Shown here in pieces: positions 35,481 to 47,692 of a stretch of 64,000 nt of DNA (position 1 is the first letter of the stretch; every line of letters starts with the position of its first letter). The notes beneath the pieces were generated by a model. It did not search any database and was not told where the DNA came from. It saw nothing but the letters and a program-made list of their open reading frames with translations. The position numbers and the translations under genes are program-made. Origin of the DNA: Siphonodentalium dalli (lineage: Eukaryota; Mollusca; Scaphopoda; Gadilida; Siphonodentaliidae); the NCBI GenBank assembly GCA_032622095.1, contig CP136061.1, forward strand, positions 61,379,627-61,443,626. The letters run 5' to 3'.

Positions 35481-35759
35481 TCAACTAAGCATGGTCAGTA
35501 ATGAATAATATCATAAACCAAAAGATACTTGGCGGTTTGCGCTAAAAATTACAAATAATATTCGCTGTTGTATTTGTTCGGGTATACAATTAGGTCGATA
35601 AATACTGTACTTAATGTACCTTCTTACGAAGAATATACATGTATGTCCCAGAAAGACGCACTGAAGTCATAAAAAAATCGAACTTCAGGAACAAACTTCG
35701 GGTCCCTAAATTTCAAGTGTCCGGATAGTTTGATATTCCAGCCACTATTTAGAGTTGAA

Positions 35760-36221
35760 GGCCCACTTAATTTTCGAGTCACCAAATATTTGTTTTATAG
35801 TGACTTGTATTTATAGTAAAATATGATTAAAATACTATAATATAATTCTTCACTATTTGAAACATCTGTGTCTCAGAAGATGTCCATAGAGAAATAGAAA
35901 ACAGCTGAAAGTAGAGAAAGATTCCCCCCATGTTGGCTCCCAGAATGCAACAACATTCAAATTAAAGATGTATTTTCAATGGAAGGGGAATAACTATATC
36001 TTAAGACATAGAGTTATTCCCCCTCCATTGAAAATAATACACTTTTTACTGGAATCTAGATGACAAAAAACACATCGGTAACTCAAAACAAAAAAAACAA
36101 CAACATGTTTACAGTTTATTACACCGGATAAGTTGATAATACAATGTTTTGGAGCTTCCTCTTTCAATGGTATATAACATGGGATATATTTTATGTAATG
36201 TGATTAAAAATTAAGTGGGCC
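35760..36221. mobile_element. MITE with GGCCCACTTAATTTT ends, copy 2
   Basis: The left end GGCCCACTTAATTTTCGAGT and right end AAAATTAAGTGGGCC are a perfect 15 bp inverted pair. An internal hairpin lies near 35965-36040 (TTTTCAATGGAAGGGGAATA and complement). It is 3' of rapsyn. The stretch 35162-35759 before it has no recognised gene. Confidence 0.82.
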
Positions 36222-37205
36222 TTTAAAGGTGTTGCTTTTAGATGAAAAGTCGAATATTAAAAAAAATTCGGTCAAAATTGTCGACTGAAATGGAAATCAG
36301 TTGGTATGTCCATCCATTGGGGAGTTTTAGTTATATTAGTTTTGTTGGAAATTTCTAACACAGTTTTAGGTATGAGTTAGGACATTCCAACTCAATGGGC
36401 CGGGGAGGGGTTCTTTCTCAGACTGGGAAGATCTTCTGCAATGGTGGGGGGGGAAATTCCAAGGTGGACACCCCCAGCGGAGACACCTTATCCGCGTCCC
36501 CGAACTACTGTCAAATCGGATGGGTCGGGTATTATATCCTTTAATTGCAACCGTGATATGTCAACTTATGCATGCTATGTCCAATTGGACGCTCTTTCTT
36601 GTTTAACTCATTGTAACATGAACGCTCTTTACTGTCACCACAATCACGCACCTGTATATTTGCGTTATCAACATGACACCGTTGGATTTTGAATAAGGAA
36701 ATTTCATTATTGAAGTGATTATTTCAACCGATGGGCAATATTATGCACTATAAACGGTAATAGCAAGGTTCAGAACTACCCCACGTCAGTCGCCGCCAAA
36801 TTTTATTATTGGAGCTGAATTGGTCATTGCCAAAGCTATCCAGGATTTCACAAACGCACATTAAGTGCAAAATGTAAAAAAGCATAATCAGCGTTATTGG
36901 ATACCACCAAATCTAAATGGCATTCAGTTAATTTATTGTATATCGATGTGTACCGACAGCCGTGCCTTGCGTGCAAAAAGTCAATTGACAGCTATATACG
37001 TGTATTTAAAGATGATGTGTCTCATCCCCGGACTTTCTGTATAAATTCGTGGGTATAAAATAATGATGTTTAGTAGGAGCAAACGTTCAGGAAGCACTGT
37101 CACTAGGAAATATTTTGCCACTTTTTCTATGAACCGGGACAGAACATGTTGCTAATTTAAGAACATTACAGAAGTTTTATTAGATATACATCTTTTAAAA
37201 CACCT
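36222..37205. other. Decayed repeats, no gene
   Basis: Positions 36330-36490 contain GGAAATTTCTAACACAG, a G run and GGTGGACACCCCCAGCGGAG, a relic of the hAT-like element at 25067-26136 in inverted orientation. Two GAACGCTCTTT-type motifs occur at 36585-36630. Positions 37005-37080 resemble the end of the 11446-11988 family. Confidence 0.45.
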
Positions 37206-37634
37206 TTAACCCTTTTAGTGCCAAGTCCGATTTTTGCATCAACCCATATACCCTGTGCCAATGGATTCTCTTATATATGCGAGTCGACCATAGGTCGCCT
37301 CGCATATATAAGAGAATGCATTGGCATAACAATTTTTCATCATTTGTTATTATTTTTTAGAATTTTTTAGAATTTTAATATTTTTTTCTTATATTCTTTA
37401 ACATACTTATTTTGTAGGTTTAGTGCCAGGGAATCTTACGTTTTTCATGGGCATCAAACTTATTACTATGAATACTTGGTGATAGTTTTGAGTTATAACA
37501 TGCCCCTAAGGTTTTATCCAGTTTGTTTTTAAATTCGCCATAGCATGCTTAAGCATACCCAAATAAATTCAAGCCGATTTTACAGACCATAAATTAGGGC
37601 CGATGAGATCGGCCCCTGGCACTGAAAGGGTTAA
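37206..37634. mobile_element. piggyBac-like MITE, copy K2
   Basis: Intact TTAA at both ends (37206-37209 and 37631-37634). CCCTTTTAGTGCCAAG on the left is mirrored by CTGGCACTGAAAGGG on the right. It encloses a solo hairpin of the hairpin-ended family. Confidence 0.82.
37257..37325. mobile_element. Solo terminal hairpin of the hairpin-ended element, copy 3
   Basis: GCCAATGGATTCTCTTATAT..GAGTCGACCATAGGTCGCC..AAGAGAATGCATTGGC. It is followed by interior-like TTCTTATATTCTTTAACATA but no second hairpin, so this is a truncated copy. Confidence 0.8.
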
Positions 37635-38439
37635 GTGAAAAATTGGTAACATAAGATGTTCCTCTTGTGTGCATTGGTAATACTATAGTGTGATTGCTGC
37701 CAGGAAGAGATATAGCATTTTAATTGTTGTTTGTCAGATCCTAAAAATAAGCATGCATCTTGTTCTTATAGAAATTTGCAAACTATATATATGACCGTTT
37801 AATCTAAAAGTTTTATACCAGGGGTACCGGAAGCACCTGGAGACATTTGAGGTATGGTGACAGGGACGTTGTGACAGAGCGTTGTGGTGTGTCTCTCCCA
37901 CAATCTTAGGCCAAAATTGTCAATAGTTGGAAATTGTATGCCTGACGCAACATTAATTGTAAATTCAAGTCAGACCAAAATTAGATTGAATTTTTTCTGA
38001 TAGTTTGATATTACAACCAGAATTTGGTGTGAAATTTGTTTTTATATCAAAAGTGGAACATTTTCCTACTTTCGGTTAATTTTGTGGACAGAATTGCCAT
38101 CATGCAGATACGAAAATTCCAGTCAAAGGGCCACAATCTCCGGTTCCTCTGTATTGAAACTGCATTATTATAGTAGGCGCATGCGTATATATATATATAT
38201 ACTTAATAAATGAACGTGCAATATCGCACTTAATCGTGCAAACTGTATGTACATGTATAATGTTATTTAATTATAGTAATAAAACGAATAATTATGTATA
38301 ATATATATGTGTCAGATTTCTCCCGTTTCTTGTTCATGCATGCATGTAATCGTATATACATGTATATATTCCCAAATTCATTCATTCCAAAAGGACCCTT
38401 TTCGTTAGTGGTCGAATTCAATCCAAATAAAGTTTAGTT

Positions 38440-38968
38440 ACGCGCGACTAAATTTTAGTCAACTTTTAACTAAACTATTGGGTCAAAACTCCTCCGAATG
38501 AACAATATTGGTAACTAAATCTTGACTAACAAATTTTGAGTCAATTCTTAACTAAAATATGTTCTGACTAAACATTGGTGACCAAATACCAGTCTAAATA
38601 AAATTAGACCGTGTTTCAGTAATGAGATGGAGTTTGGATATTAATCAGACTGACTAAATATATACTAACTAAATTGGGTTACCTCGTTTTCCTCCTACAC
38701 AATTTTAGTTAATTGTAACCCAATAAATATGGTCAAAATTAATTAGTTAACTCTTAATAAAATATTTAGTCCGATTTTAACCCAATATGCAACTAATCAT
38801 TGGGTTACATAAAGTTAAATAAATATTTAGTAGCCTTTAACTACAATTGAGTCATGTATGACTATATACATTGGGTCAAAGGTGACTGAACATTGGGTCA
38901 AAAGTTACTAAATATTGGGTCCAAAAGTTACTAAATATTGGGTCCAAAAGTTACTAAATATTGGGTCA
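38440..38968. repeat. GACTAAAT-rich repeat with a 24 bp tandem array
   Basis: Dense TTAGTC/GACTAA and ATTGGGT words throughout. At 38880-38968 the unit ATTGGGTCCAAAAGTTACTA (plus AAT) is repeated about four times. A likely decayed MITE related in vocabulary to 13270-13520. Positions 37635-38439 show no gene. Confidence 0.65.
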
Positions 38969-39093
38969 CCATAGCCTTTCTTAACACAAACAAAGGTATG
39001 AAAAACAACAAAATAGCTAAATCTAACTTATTTGGTTGTCCAACAATGAATTAAGTATTCGCAAAGCTATAAAACATGACACCTAAAGGGTTT

Positions 39094-39370
39094 TTAGCTC
39101 AACTTTACTTTGTAAAGTTTGAGCTATTGCCATGGCTTGGTATCCGTCGTCCGTGTACTAGTGTTTGTGTGCGTCTGTCAACAGTTTCCTTTAGCACGGA
39201 CTACAGGTCGTACTTTTGGTGTGATCATTATGATATTTGTCATGGCTGTTAACTTGACATGTAGATGGGAAAGAATCATTTTGGGGTCATTCGACAAAAA
39301 ACATGGCAGCCAGCGGCCATCTTGGATTTCAAAATTCAATTCATTAGCACGGGCTACAGGCTACAAATCC
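39094..39370 (+). mobile_element. Family A element, copy 4 (single unit)
   Basis: TTAGCTCAACTTTACTTTGT..TTGAGCTATTGCCATGGCTTGG, then one unit with CTACAGGTCGTACTTTTGGT and GCCAGCGGCCATCTTGGATT. The 128-codon open frame across it is a repeat artefact. Confidence 0.7.
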
Positions 39371-40844
39371 ATTGCAAACACGAGATTGCACCGGCGGTAC
39401 TGGCATACACCCACCGTGGCAAATGCTAACCGACAATGTATGTTGATCTATCTGCTCGGACAGGAAACAAAACCCCAACACTTTCATATAAACAAAGATA
39501 AATAACGCCAGAACGAAAACAAAACGATTGAACACTTAATTGATTGTCATCATAGTAGTGAACATCAATACCAAACTTCATTGATATCTGTCAACCGGTG
39601 GTGGAAACGTTGGAAAATGATTCAAAAATTCCAAAAGAGGCCAACTGATTTCCCAAGGTAGGAACGGTAGCCTATCAAAATTTGATACTACGAACCGTAG
39701 CGTTTGAATTGAGCGAACCGTAGCGTATATTTGCCTCATAAAACACACACGGAAACTTATGATTTTAGTCCAACTGAGCAGGTTATTTGGTGTCACCATA
39801 TACTGTTCAATAATCAACCTCGATGAAGAAAAGTTTTCCGATCATGAATTAGGTATTCTTCTATATTCGTAATAACATGTTATGGCACTCGATCACGGCA
39901 CACCAGTCGTCGATCGATTGGTGATAAACTGCATTTTTGGGATAATTAACTGTGAAGCTTGTCTCAACAAACATTTTTTAGAAGCAATGATGCCTAATAA
40001 CATATAATATAAAAATTCCTATAAGGAGAACTACTTTATATCCATGAACTCGCCATTGTTGTATCTTTTGTTGACTTTATTTGTTATTTTTCGACTATGA
40101 ACCATAGAATTGTCGTACCGGAACCGTTGCATTTATCGGCAGCGAACAATTTCTCACGTCGCAGTTCGCACCCAGTGGTCACGGCACTAAATCAATGTAG
40201 TCTCAAACATAGTCCAAGCAACGTTCAGTACATTGCAAATGAAAATTAAAGAGTCAGCAGTCAGAGTAATTTGGCTTATCTATACAGTTCATTTTCCACC
40301 TTGAATAAGTGGAAAGTTGAATGGACTCGCTCACTCACCAGTAAAATCAATCATCAGGCATCATGACACAGGCAGTATCCCATGTCCATCACGGCACTAT
40401 GTCAAGCCAATCTGTGAACTTTATGACCACTGGTCAAATCGAAAAACAGCAAATTGGAAAACTAAGCTTGGAAAATATCAATTTTAAGTTGGAAGAATCT
40501 TATTGCTATCGCGTAGAAGGACTCCTCGAACTATGACCACTTGTGATGTGCGCACATAAGGACGCGAAACATAAGGAATGCTTGTTTACGAATTATAAAC
40601 GAGAGTACCGGTACGTGTACAATATAATGAATATTAAACCGAGATTGGTTAAAACATTTCGGTCAAACTTTCCCCTATCTTTGTGAACACCATCAAGAAG
40701 ACACTAATCTCATTGGTTGAAAACTACCACGTGCTAGTGCATGTTGCCATAGAGAAGCCATTTGATTGCTCTAAAAATTTAACTAATTTGTTTTAGTTAT
40801 AATAACACGTGATATGAATTGGCCCAATTGTCTTTCCCGGGTCC

Positions 40845-41081
40845 ATATGCCCTATCACTAATTCGCGGCCATTTTGGATCCACCAGGTCCGGTTCCGTGG
40901 TTTTACTTAACTTTCCATATATGGAAGTCATGAATAATTCAAAAGCTCCATATATGGAAATGCTACTTCAAAACTATGACCTGCAGCACTGAAACCACGG
41001 AACCGGGCGGGATGAATCTATGAAACCACGGAACCGGACCTGGTGTCTCCAAAATGGCCGCGAGTTAGTGATATGGCATAT
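40845..41081. mobile_element. Foldback element G, copy 2
   Basis: The left arm ATATGCCCTATCACTAATTC..GGATCCACCAGGTCCGGTTC and the right arm ending GAGTTAGTGATATGGCATAT are inverted. The centre has CCATATATGGAA as in copy 1. The sequence ACCACGGAACCGG occurs twice near the right arm. The stretch 39371-40844 has no recognised gene; part of it pairs with 55690-56130. Confidence 0.85.
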
Positions 41082-43024
41082 TGGATGCGAGCAGCATGCT
41101 CGTGTCTGGGGGTTGATGGTATGACGACCTTCCCCTATATGTATGTGTATGTCCTATGGCCCCATAGTCTTACAACTCCCTATTTTCTATTTATGGCCAT
41201 AAACTCCTCCTTTTTTATTTTATATATTATTTTTATGTTGCAATTATTTTATAGGTCTTGATTTAATCCCTCCTTTTCTATGTTGTATTTATCTTATTAT
41301 TCAGTAAACTCCTCCTTTTTTCTACCCACGCATTTGGAATCTTCTCGAACCTTCTCTCGAATATTCGATTTATCTATTATCAATGTTATAAGCTTTCATT
41401 GATTGTTCTGCCTTACAAATCTTTCTGCGAGGACTTCTTCATTCCCCATATGAGTCGTCAGCCAACTAATGCATTACACCGTTATCGACCAATTTCGGCA
41501 TTATATGGTGAAATCACTGTTTGTGTAGTGGGAGAGAGAGGCATTGGGAGAGAGAGAGATATATAGCTAGGCAGAGAGAGAGATAGGTAGGCTGACTGCA
41601 TATAGCGATATATACGAGGTTCAAGACTGGACAGCAAGGGGTTCCTCATGGCTGGCCTACACATGACGTATTAAATTTATCCACATACATCAGCGCGCTC
41701 TTAATTGGTTATGAATTGCCATAGGGGTCCGAATCCAAACCATTCCGATGTAATTTATCGGAATGCCAATTATAACCATTTGTACATTTCTCGTAAAACA
41801 CCACTTTAGAATATTTCCACTAACAGTGTATACACAGACGCATATTAGGACATCTTACTATGCAGAATCGTTTTCTTACGGACATAACACTTGAGTCATT
41901 GTGAATGCACACTTTCATACTTAATTGTGTCCTCTTTCTAAAACGTATATAATCGTAACCAAGAGTTCCATATACATTTCGTTTGTGTAAGAAAGAGACA
42001 AATTACATTCACTCATTCATGCTCTCAGTCCAAGACATGGAAGAGTTTTTCTCAATGTGTAAGGACAATTTTAACAATCATCGTTCAACTTAAAAGCAAG
42101 ACCAATAACCGATACTAGGTACTACCTTGATATATTTTTGCCTGAAATGGACTTTCTTTAGCAACAACAATGGTGATACAAAAACAATAGACTAATTTTT
42201 TGTCTTCAGAATAACTATAAAGTTTCTGTTAATGATATGGTGTTATTTAGTTTTGAAAAGGTTGTTACTGTATTTCATTGCGATAGTTCATATCACAGAC
42301 AAAATGCGCACTCACTCTTCACTTTGACTAATATGTAGCATTTGTATCATTTAGAATGTCAAAATCTGGTCTAAATAAGTCGTATTAGCTATATATACGG
42401 CCAATTTCATTCAAGTTATACCCCATTTTACATTAAAACTATGCTTCACCCGTAAATGCTATGTACCTAGAATATGCTCGGTCTTCATGGCCTTTCTTAT
42501 TTGGTCATATTTCATGATCTAACCGAACAATGTTCATACTCCAGTCGAACGCGTGTGTACAGGATAGCGAGGGTAATGGGAGAGAGAAATAGAGAGAAAG
42601 AGAAAGAGAGAGAGAGAGCTGGGCAGACAGAGAGACAGGTAGACTAACATAGCCGTACATCATATAAGCCGGACAGACAAGCCAATACATTACATACGCA
42701 GGACAGACGAGTTCTCCATATCAGTTTCATCCTTAAAAAGGCAAACGCTCTTCACCAACCGTGGTTGTGTCATTACTTCAATGATCGCCATTATAAATCC
42801 GTACACTATCAAACGCAGTGTTTCAATAGTGGGTTTCTTACAATTTTGACTAAATATTGGTTATATACTCGCATCAGCGACCCCTCTTAATAACTGTATA
42901 TTTTCAACCCTTAATGCGTTATGAATCGCCATATATATATATACCCAATTCCATGTATTTTATTGGAATTCAATCTAACCATTTGTACAGAAAACTGTAA
43001 CACTATAACTCTTTAATGTCAAGC

Positions 43025-43051
43025 TTTCGGCCCGAGCTGGCCCTTCATCAG
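43025..43051 (-). ncRNA. Hammerhead-ribozyme-like motif, left PLE end
   Basis: On the minus strand: CTGATGA (43045-43051), a stem II that can pair GGCC with GGCC around AGCTCG, then GAAA (43025-43028), then GCTTGACATTAAAG. Box order and spacing fit a type I hammerhead, known from PLE terminal repeats. Stem III would be very short, as reported for PLE ribozymes; activity is not shown. Confidence 0.6.
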
Positions 43052-43239
43052 GACAGTCGAAATATTAGAACTACATCTTCACAGTACAGCAATCAATTAC
43101 AGAATGAACCAGCTCTGTTATTACGGTGACGTCGCGTACAACGACGCTGCGACGTCCATGGAAACACCAGCGATGGTGCTGCGGAATTTACATAATTATT
43201 ATATCAAAATATAGGTGTGATGTGACTCGTCTTCATGTT

Positions 43240-43660
43240 AAAACCATTCCCCTCGCGTGTCCCCAACTTTCTCATTCACATGTCTTCCCGAATAAGTCGC
43301 TCCTGTTTCCCACCATTCACCAACTCCAACACTGCCACCTTCAGATTCGTCACACCACTATGTCGTGGTCGTAAATCGGTTTATGTTCATGCAGTCTGAT
43401 GTCTCTATCATGCTTCTCGAACCTGTCCACCAAACGACGTTCTGTTTCCCCGGTACACACGGCCCCTCCACACACCTCACATACCAATGCATATATTAAA
43501 TTCTTTGAATGACAGTTAATGTTCTGCAGCACACTGAACTCCGCTGATCTACTCTCGTTATATATACTGGTGACGATTGTTTTGTCACAAGTATCACAGT
43601 TACAACCGACTTTATAAATAAACTTGCAGTTACGAAAGGGACAATACCATCAGTTGCATT
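43240..43660 (-). pseudogene. PLE GIY-YIG endonuclease, truncated inverted copy
   Basis: The minus-strand frame contains the Cys-rich linker with CNCDTCDKT, then NINCHSKNLIYALVCEVCGG and ERRLVDRFEKHDRDI. The catalytic YIG-type Tyr is replaced (GAVCTG here versus GAVYTG in the plus-strand copy). Downstream the frame is broken (stop after KPIYDHDIVV). A 3' fragment only, with no RT. Confidence 0.85.
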
Positions 43661-43685
43661 ACTCTTCTGTTTTGATGTCCGAAAG

Positions 43686-44891
43686 TTGTACCCATCAGTG
43701 CCAAGGGATGCTGGTATTGAAGCGTGTAAAGTGTCACTGCATTCGAGAACGGAAAAACTCATTCCCAGTGATCAAGTGATAAGAATGATAGAAATGGTAT
43801 TGGACAATAATAATTTCAGTTTTGGTGAGAAACACTTTTTTCAAAAGAATGGCATAGCTATAGGATCGAGGTTGGGTCGTAATTCAATTCACACGAGTAT
43901 TCAGGTAGATCTGAGGATCAGTTCGGAGTGTATTGAGTTTTTAGATACTTATGTCAAAGTTGGCGAAAATGGGGATTTATACACAGATTTATATGTGAAA
44001 CCAACTGACAAAATGCTCTACCTGAACAGCAAGTCTGACCATCCACCACATATTAAACAGTCAGTCGTGTATGGACTGGGAATTCGGATAAGGCGTATAT
44101 GTGAGAAGGAGGATTATAAGAGAAACCGGAGACGTTTGAAATTACAGCTGAGGAAAAGGGGGTATAATGGCAAGTTTATTGAATGACAGCTGTTGAAAGT
44201 GTACGGAATGGACTGCGATACCCTTCTGGAATCAAGGAATGGAAAGAGAACGAGAAATAGTGAAAGAGTTCCGATTGTTACTACATATTCCGCTGTACTA
44301 CCAGATGTAGGTGGGATTACCAGAAAGTACATGAACGTTTTGCATGATTCTAAGAGGATGAAGACCATATTTGAGGACCCTCCCCTTGTGGCATATAGAC
44401 GTGACAGTAACTTATGCGACATTCTCGTGCATCGGAAAACCGCAAAGGTTGTGAACCCCCTTACCCAATTATGCTACAATAACTGTGATACTTGTGACAA
44501 AACAATCGTCACCAGTATTAAGAACGATAGTAGATCAGCGGAGTTCAGTGTGCTGCAGAACATTAACTGTCATTCGAAGAATTTAATGTATGCATTGGTA
44601 TGTGAGGTGTGTGGTGGGGCCGTGTATACAGGGGAAACAGAACGTCGTGTTGTGGACAGGTTCGAGGAGCATGATAGAGACATCAGACTACATGATTATA
44701 AACCAATATACGACCATTTTAATTCGGCAGAACATAGTGGTGTGACGAATCTGAAGGTGGCAGTGTTGGAGTTGGTGAATGGTGGGAAACAGGAGCGATT
44801 TATTCGGGAAGACATGCAGATGAGAAAGGTGGGGACACGCGAGGGGAATGATTTTAACACGAAGACGAGTCACACCACACCTATATTTTGA
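43686..44891 (+). pseudogene. PLE reverse transcriptase (core deleted) plus GIY-YIG endonuclease
   Basis: One frame with a single stop (TGA at 44184-44186, probably an Arg CGA decayed). It starts LYPSVPRDAGIEAC (RT motif equivalent to LYTNIP), continues to NGIAIGSRLG, then jumps directly to DLRISSECIEFLDTYV. The RT segment that should carry the catalytic Asp pair is missing, so polymerase function is lost. After the stop come PPLVAYRRDSNLCDILVHRK, CDTCDKT and the GIY-YIG domain (MYALVCEVCGG, VYTGETERR, DRFEEHDRDI), ending HTTPIF. Typical PLE order RT then EN. Confidence 0.9.
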
Positions 44892-45022
44892 TATAATAAT
44901 TATGTAAATTCCACAGCGACATCGCTGGCGTATCCATCGACGTCGCAGCGTAATAACGGACCTGGTTCATTCTGTAATTGATTGCTGTACTGTGAAGATG
45001 TAGTTCTAATATTTCGACTGTC

Positions 45023-45049
45023 CTGATGAAGATCCAGCTCAGGCCGAAA
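45023..45049 (+). ncRNA. Hammerhead-ribozyme-like motif, right PLE end, degraded stem II
   Basis: CTGATGA (45023-45029) and GAAA (45046-45049) at the same spacing as the left copy. The 5' side of stem II reads ATCC where the left copy has GGCC, while the 3' side is still GGCC, so two base pairs are lost. Probably inactive. Confidence 0.55.
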
Positions 45050-45126
45050 GCTTGACATTAAAGAGTTATATTTGGAGTGGTCATATGTAACACTCTATTT
45101 CGTATAAAACCTAGTGGGTGATTACT

Positions 45127-45640
45127 TCACCGACTGCCATATATTCCTAATGGTAAGCTATTTTTAGTTGTGCTTACAGTGTGATCCAAAACTAGTTGTT
45201 TGTTAAACATCTTTTCAATCGTATAGATAGCACACGGTTCCCTCATGATAATGTAACCATAAATTGATGTAGCCTCTTCAAATTTCATTGACAACCATGC
45301 TACGGTATTCAGCAAATCAGGCAAAGTTATCACCGATAAGTACACGAATCTCATGTATGTCGTTTTTAGTAATTCCACGAAATATCCAGCAATCAGAAAA
45401 CAGTTGATCCAATATATCCAGTAAGAAATCTGTTTCAAATTCTGACCTCTCAATCAAAGTATTCAATCTCTTTCTACCATCAGCAAAATTTCCTTCTAGA
45501 AGTTCCGTAATTATTATTTTAATCTCCCATAAGAACCATGTATGTTGTAGTTCCCTCTTGATTTCTTCATTTATTGTTGACATTTCGACTAAGTCATTGT
45601 AAATTTTCTCAAGCATTTCTGTGGGTAGTATTCCCTCCAT
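45127..45640 (-). pseudogene. Unknown ~190-codon frame, left-arm copy, broken
   Basis: Starts MEGILPTEMLEKIYNDL and matches the right-arm copy closely. An in-frame TGA at about 45317 replaces a CGA in the other copy, followed by a small deletion. The region then continues in a shifted frame through SIYGYIIMREPCAI, and the 3' end is lost to a ~345 bp deletion. The Leu-Pro-x-Glu-x-Leu start is reminiscent of an F-box, but that is weak. The intact form is not known from this window and no function is assigned. Confidence 0.5.
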
Positions 45641-46274
45641 AATTCCTAATTTACAAAACCCTCTGATTATTCGAGGAAATCCGCTAACTCACAGGTCATT
45701 GAACATGAGTTTCTCATCATGATGCATAATTAGCACCGGTGTTGCACAATCGGTGGCTCTAAATTTACCCGTCCCTAGTGAGCATTCGATCTCTAATGGC
45801 AATCAGAAAAGTATCTAGTTCTTATTATAATATTAATAACAGCCGATTCCAGCTATATGATACATGGACAAACGGAATGATAACATCTGTTCACCAACTT
45901 GATGTATTCTAGTCATAGTTCATTCATATTATTACTCTAAAATCTCCATTACACGGAGTAAATAAAGAGAAATACTGATGTAGACTCGTGTATAAATACT
46001 TACTTCATGTATTCTATACATTAATTATATGTATTTTACTCCTATAAATATAGTCTGTTATACAGAGGAAACATTGCCCACGTGACAGTCTCATGTCACG
46101 AAAGGCCTACTATGTGAACATAAGTGTATATTAATTTCACATATTCTTCTCAAAAACACTCTATTATATACGGGAATATCAAACATTGGTCTGGAAAAGG
46201 CCTGTTATGTGGACGAGTGTATACATATTTACTTGATGTATGCTTTCATAGTTCATTTCATACACATGAACTCT

Positions 46275-46499
46275 TTATTGTCGTTCATTTATAGCATTAT
46301 TAGTAGAATTATAGTTTAAACTCGCCGGTATATGGAGAAAATATAGCGTCAATACTGCTTTATTGGTGGTAACTGAAATTATTGCGTCACATATCGCAAC
46401 TAAACAAGCGAGACAACTCACCACAACACATAAGTTCGTAATAGATCTGATGTCTATGGTGGTTTGTATCACAGTGTACATACTCATTGTTGTTAACAT
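46275..46499 (-). other. Small frame with hydrophobic segment, left-arm copy
   Basis: A 74-codon frame with a Cys/Val/Ala-rich hydrophobic stretch (LCVVVSCLACLVAICDAII). A counterpart is open in the right arm at 49117-49311. The two diverge by a frameshift after VTTNK. Could be chance in two related copies; coding status unproven. Confidence 0.2.
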
Positions 46500-46639
46500 T
46501 TAATGCATACATTATTGATTTTTGCATAAGAACGCGGGTCTAAATTGTTGTTATGTACCTATCTGTCCATGTTTCTTAAAGCAAGTACAGTATCTATATG
46601 TGATATGACGTATAACAAGTGCCATTTTCACTGGTAAAT

Positions 46640-47270
46640 CATATTTTAATGCTCTTTAATGTAGTTAAACTAATGAGTTTTCACATGCAGATCTATGTCT
46701 TTGTGGACTATATACGTGGTAATCTTTGTGTCAGTATATACACGAAGGTAATGTATTCTAAGTAAGAGTGTATGATTTATGTATACATCCATGTTTCTTA
46801 AAGCAAATCCATTACATACACGTGAATTATGACGTATATTAAGTGCCCTTTTCACATGTAAATCACGTATAAACACCCTCTACTATAGTTAACTATTCCT
46901 TTCTGCATATGCTTGGCTCTATGGGGGGCTGGTGTTTCTTATCAATATGCCATTATATGCACAAAGTCAATGTGTTCAAATATATACGTGTCTGATTTTG
47001 TGCCAATGTGCCAACTCTTTACATTTATGTGGGTTATAATGTATATTTTAATGGTATATATATAAACGTCCTTTAAGATAGTTAACTAAGATATGCACAT
47101 GCAGCAGTTTGATGTATATATCAATATGACGAGTCATATATATAAACGCTCTTTACTATGACTCATCTATTGAATTTTCCACACCCCGTGTCTACAAATA
47201 TGTTTATATTGTGACGTATATCTATCGTTTATTAGAAAAACACATTTAAAAAACTCTTTACTATGAATGC
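46640..47270. repeat. Degenerate array of TAAACGCTCTTTA units, left arm
   Basis: The motif or close variants lie at about 46647, 46869, 47062, 47142 and 47250, spaced ~80-230 bp, each usually followed by A(G/C)TATAGTTAAC-like sequence. Mirrored in the right arm. Confidence 0.7.
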
Positions 47271-47692
47271 AGTATGCCCACGTAGTCAGGCATTATATAG
47301 TCAGCCTTAATAATTATTTTTAGAAATACCTGGTATATGAGATCATTCTTCACTAAAACTGACGAGAGACTGGAATGCATCATACCTCTACCGTAATGGT
47401 GTTCGAATGAAATGACAGTGATAAAACTATGATATATAGGCAATAACCTAGACCAGTCATAAAAGTAATGAATGTACTCCCAATACGTTGGGGTGTATCC
47501 TTTAATATGATACCACCACATGTATAAAAATGAAATGTTTTGGAAGTACGCATTTGTACTTCAAATTTCATTCTTTACGGTCCATTTCGTGTTATGAAAT
47601 GAGTCATTTTATAATCGTGTAATACGCTATTCGAATACCGTCTATTTGACAATTTTTCAAACATTATTATCACTATATTTGGCGTATAAAAA

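Larger units (their letters stand above)
43014..45075 (+). mobile_element. Penelope-like retroelement (PLE), inverted-end arrangement
   Basis: The ends are inverted copies: CTTTAATGTCAAGCTTTCGG at 43014 and its complement at 45040-45070. Both carry hammerhead-like motifs and then TCTAATATTTCGACTGTCC. The left part (43014 to about 43680) is a minus-strand 3' fragment of the element. The right part (from about 43685) is plus-strand RT remnant plus GIY-YIG endonuclease. Such partial inverted tandems are typical of PLEs. It is inserted only in the left arm, so it is younger than the palindrome. Confidence 0.9.
41764..47692. repeat. Left arm of the giant inverted repeat
   Basis: Its reverse complement follows 47878-53463 in order with substitutions and indels. 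Hand counts give about 97% identity in the 190-codon frame and about 92% in the segment at 46300-46540. A private 2 kb retroelement insertion (43014-45075) and a ~345 bp deletion relative to the other arm (at the end of the 190-codon frame) are the main differences. GA-rich tracts at 41530-41580 and 42580-42620 and their flanks are an internal tandem duplication. Confidence 0.88.

Noticed and set aside
39119-39505. 128-codon open frame
   Set aside because: It begins in the head of a family A repeat and runs into unique sequence; no family resemblance.
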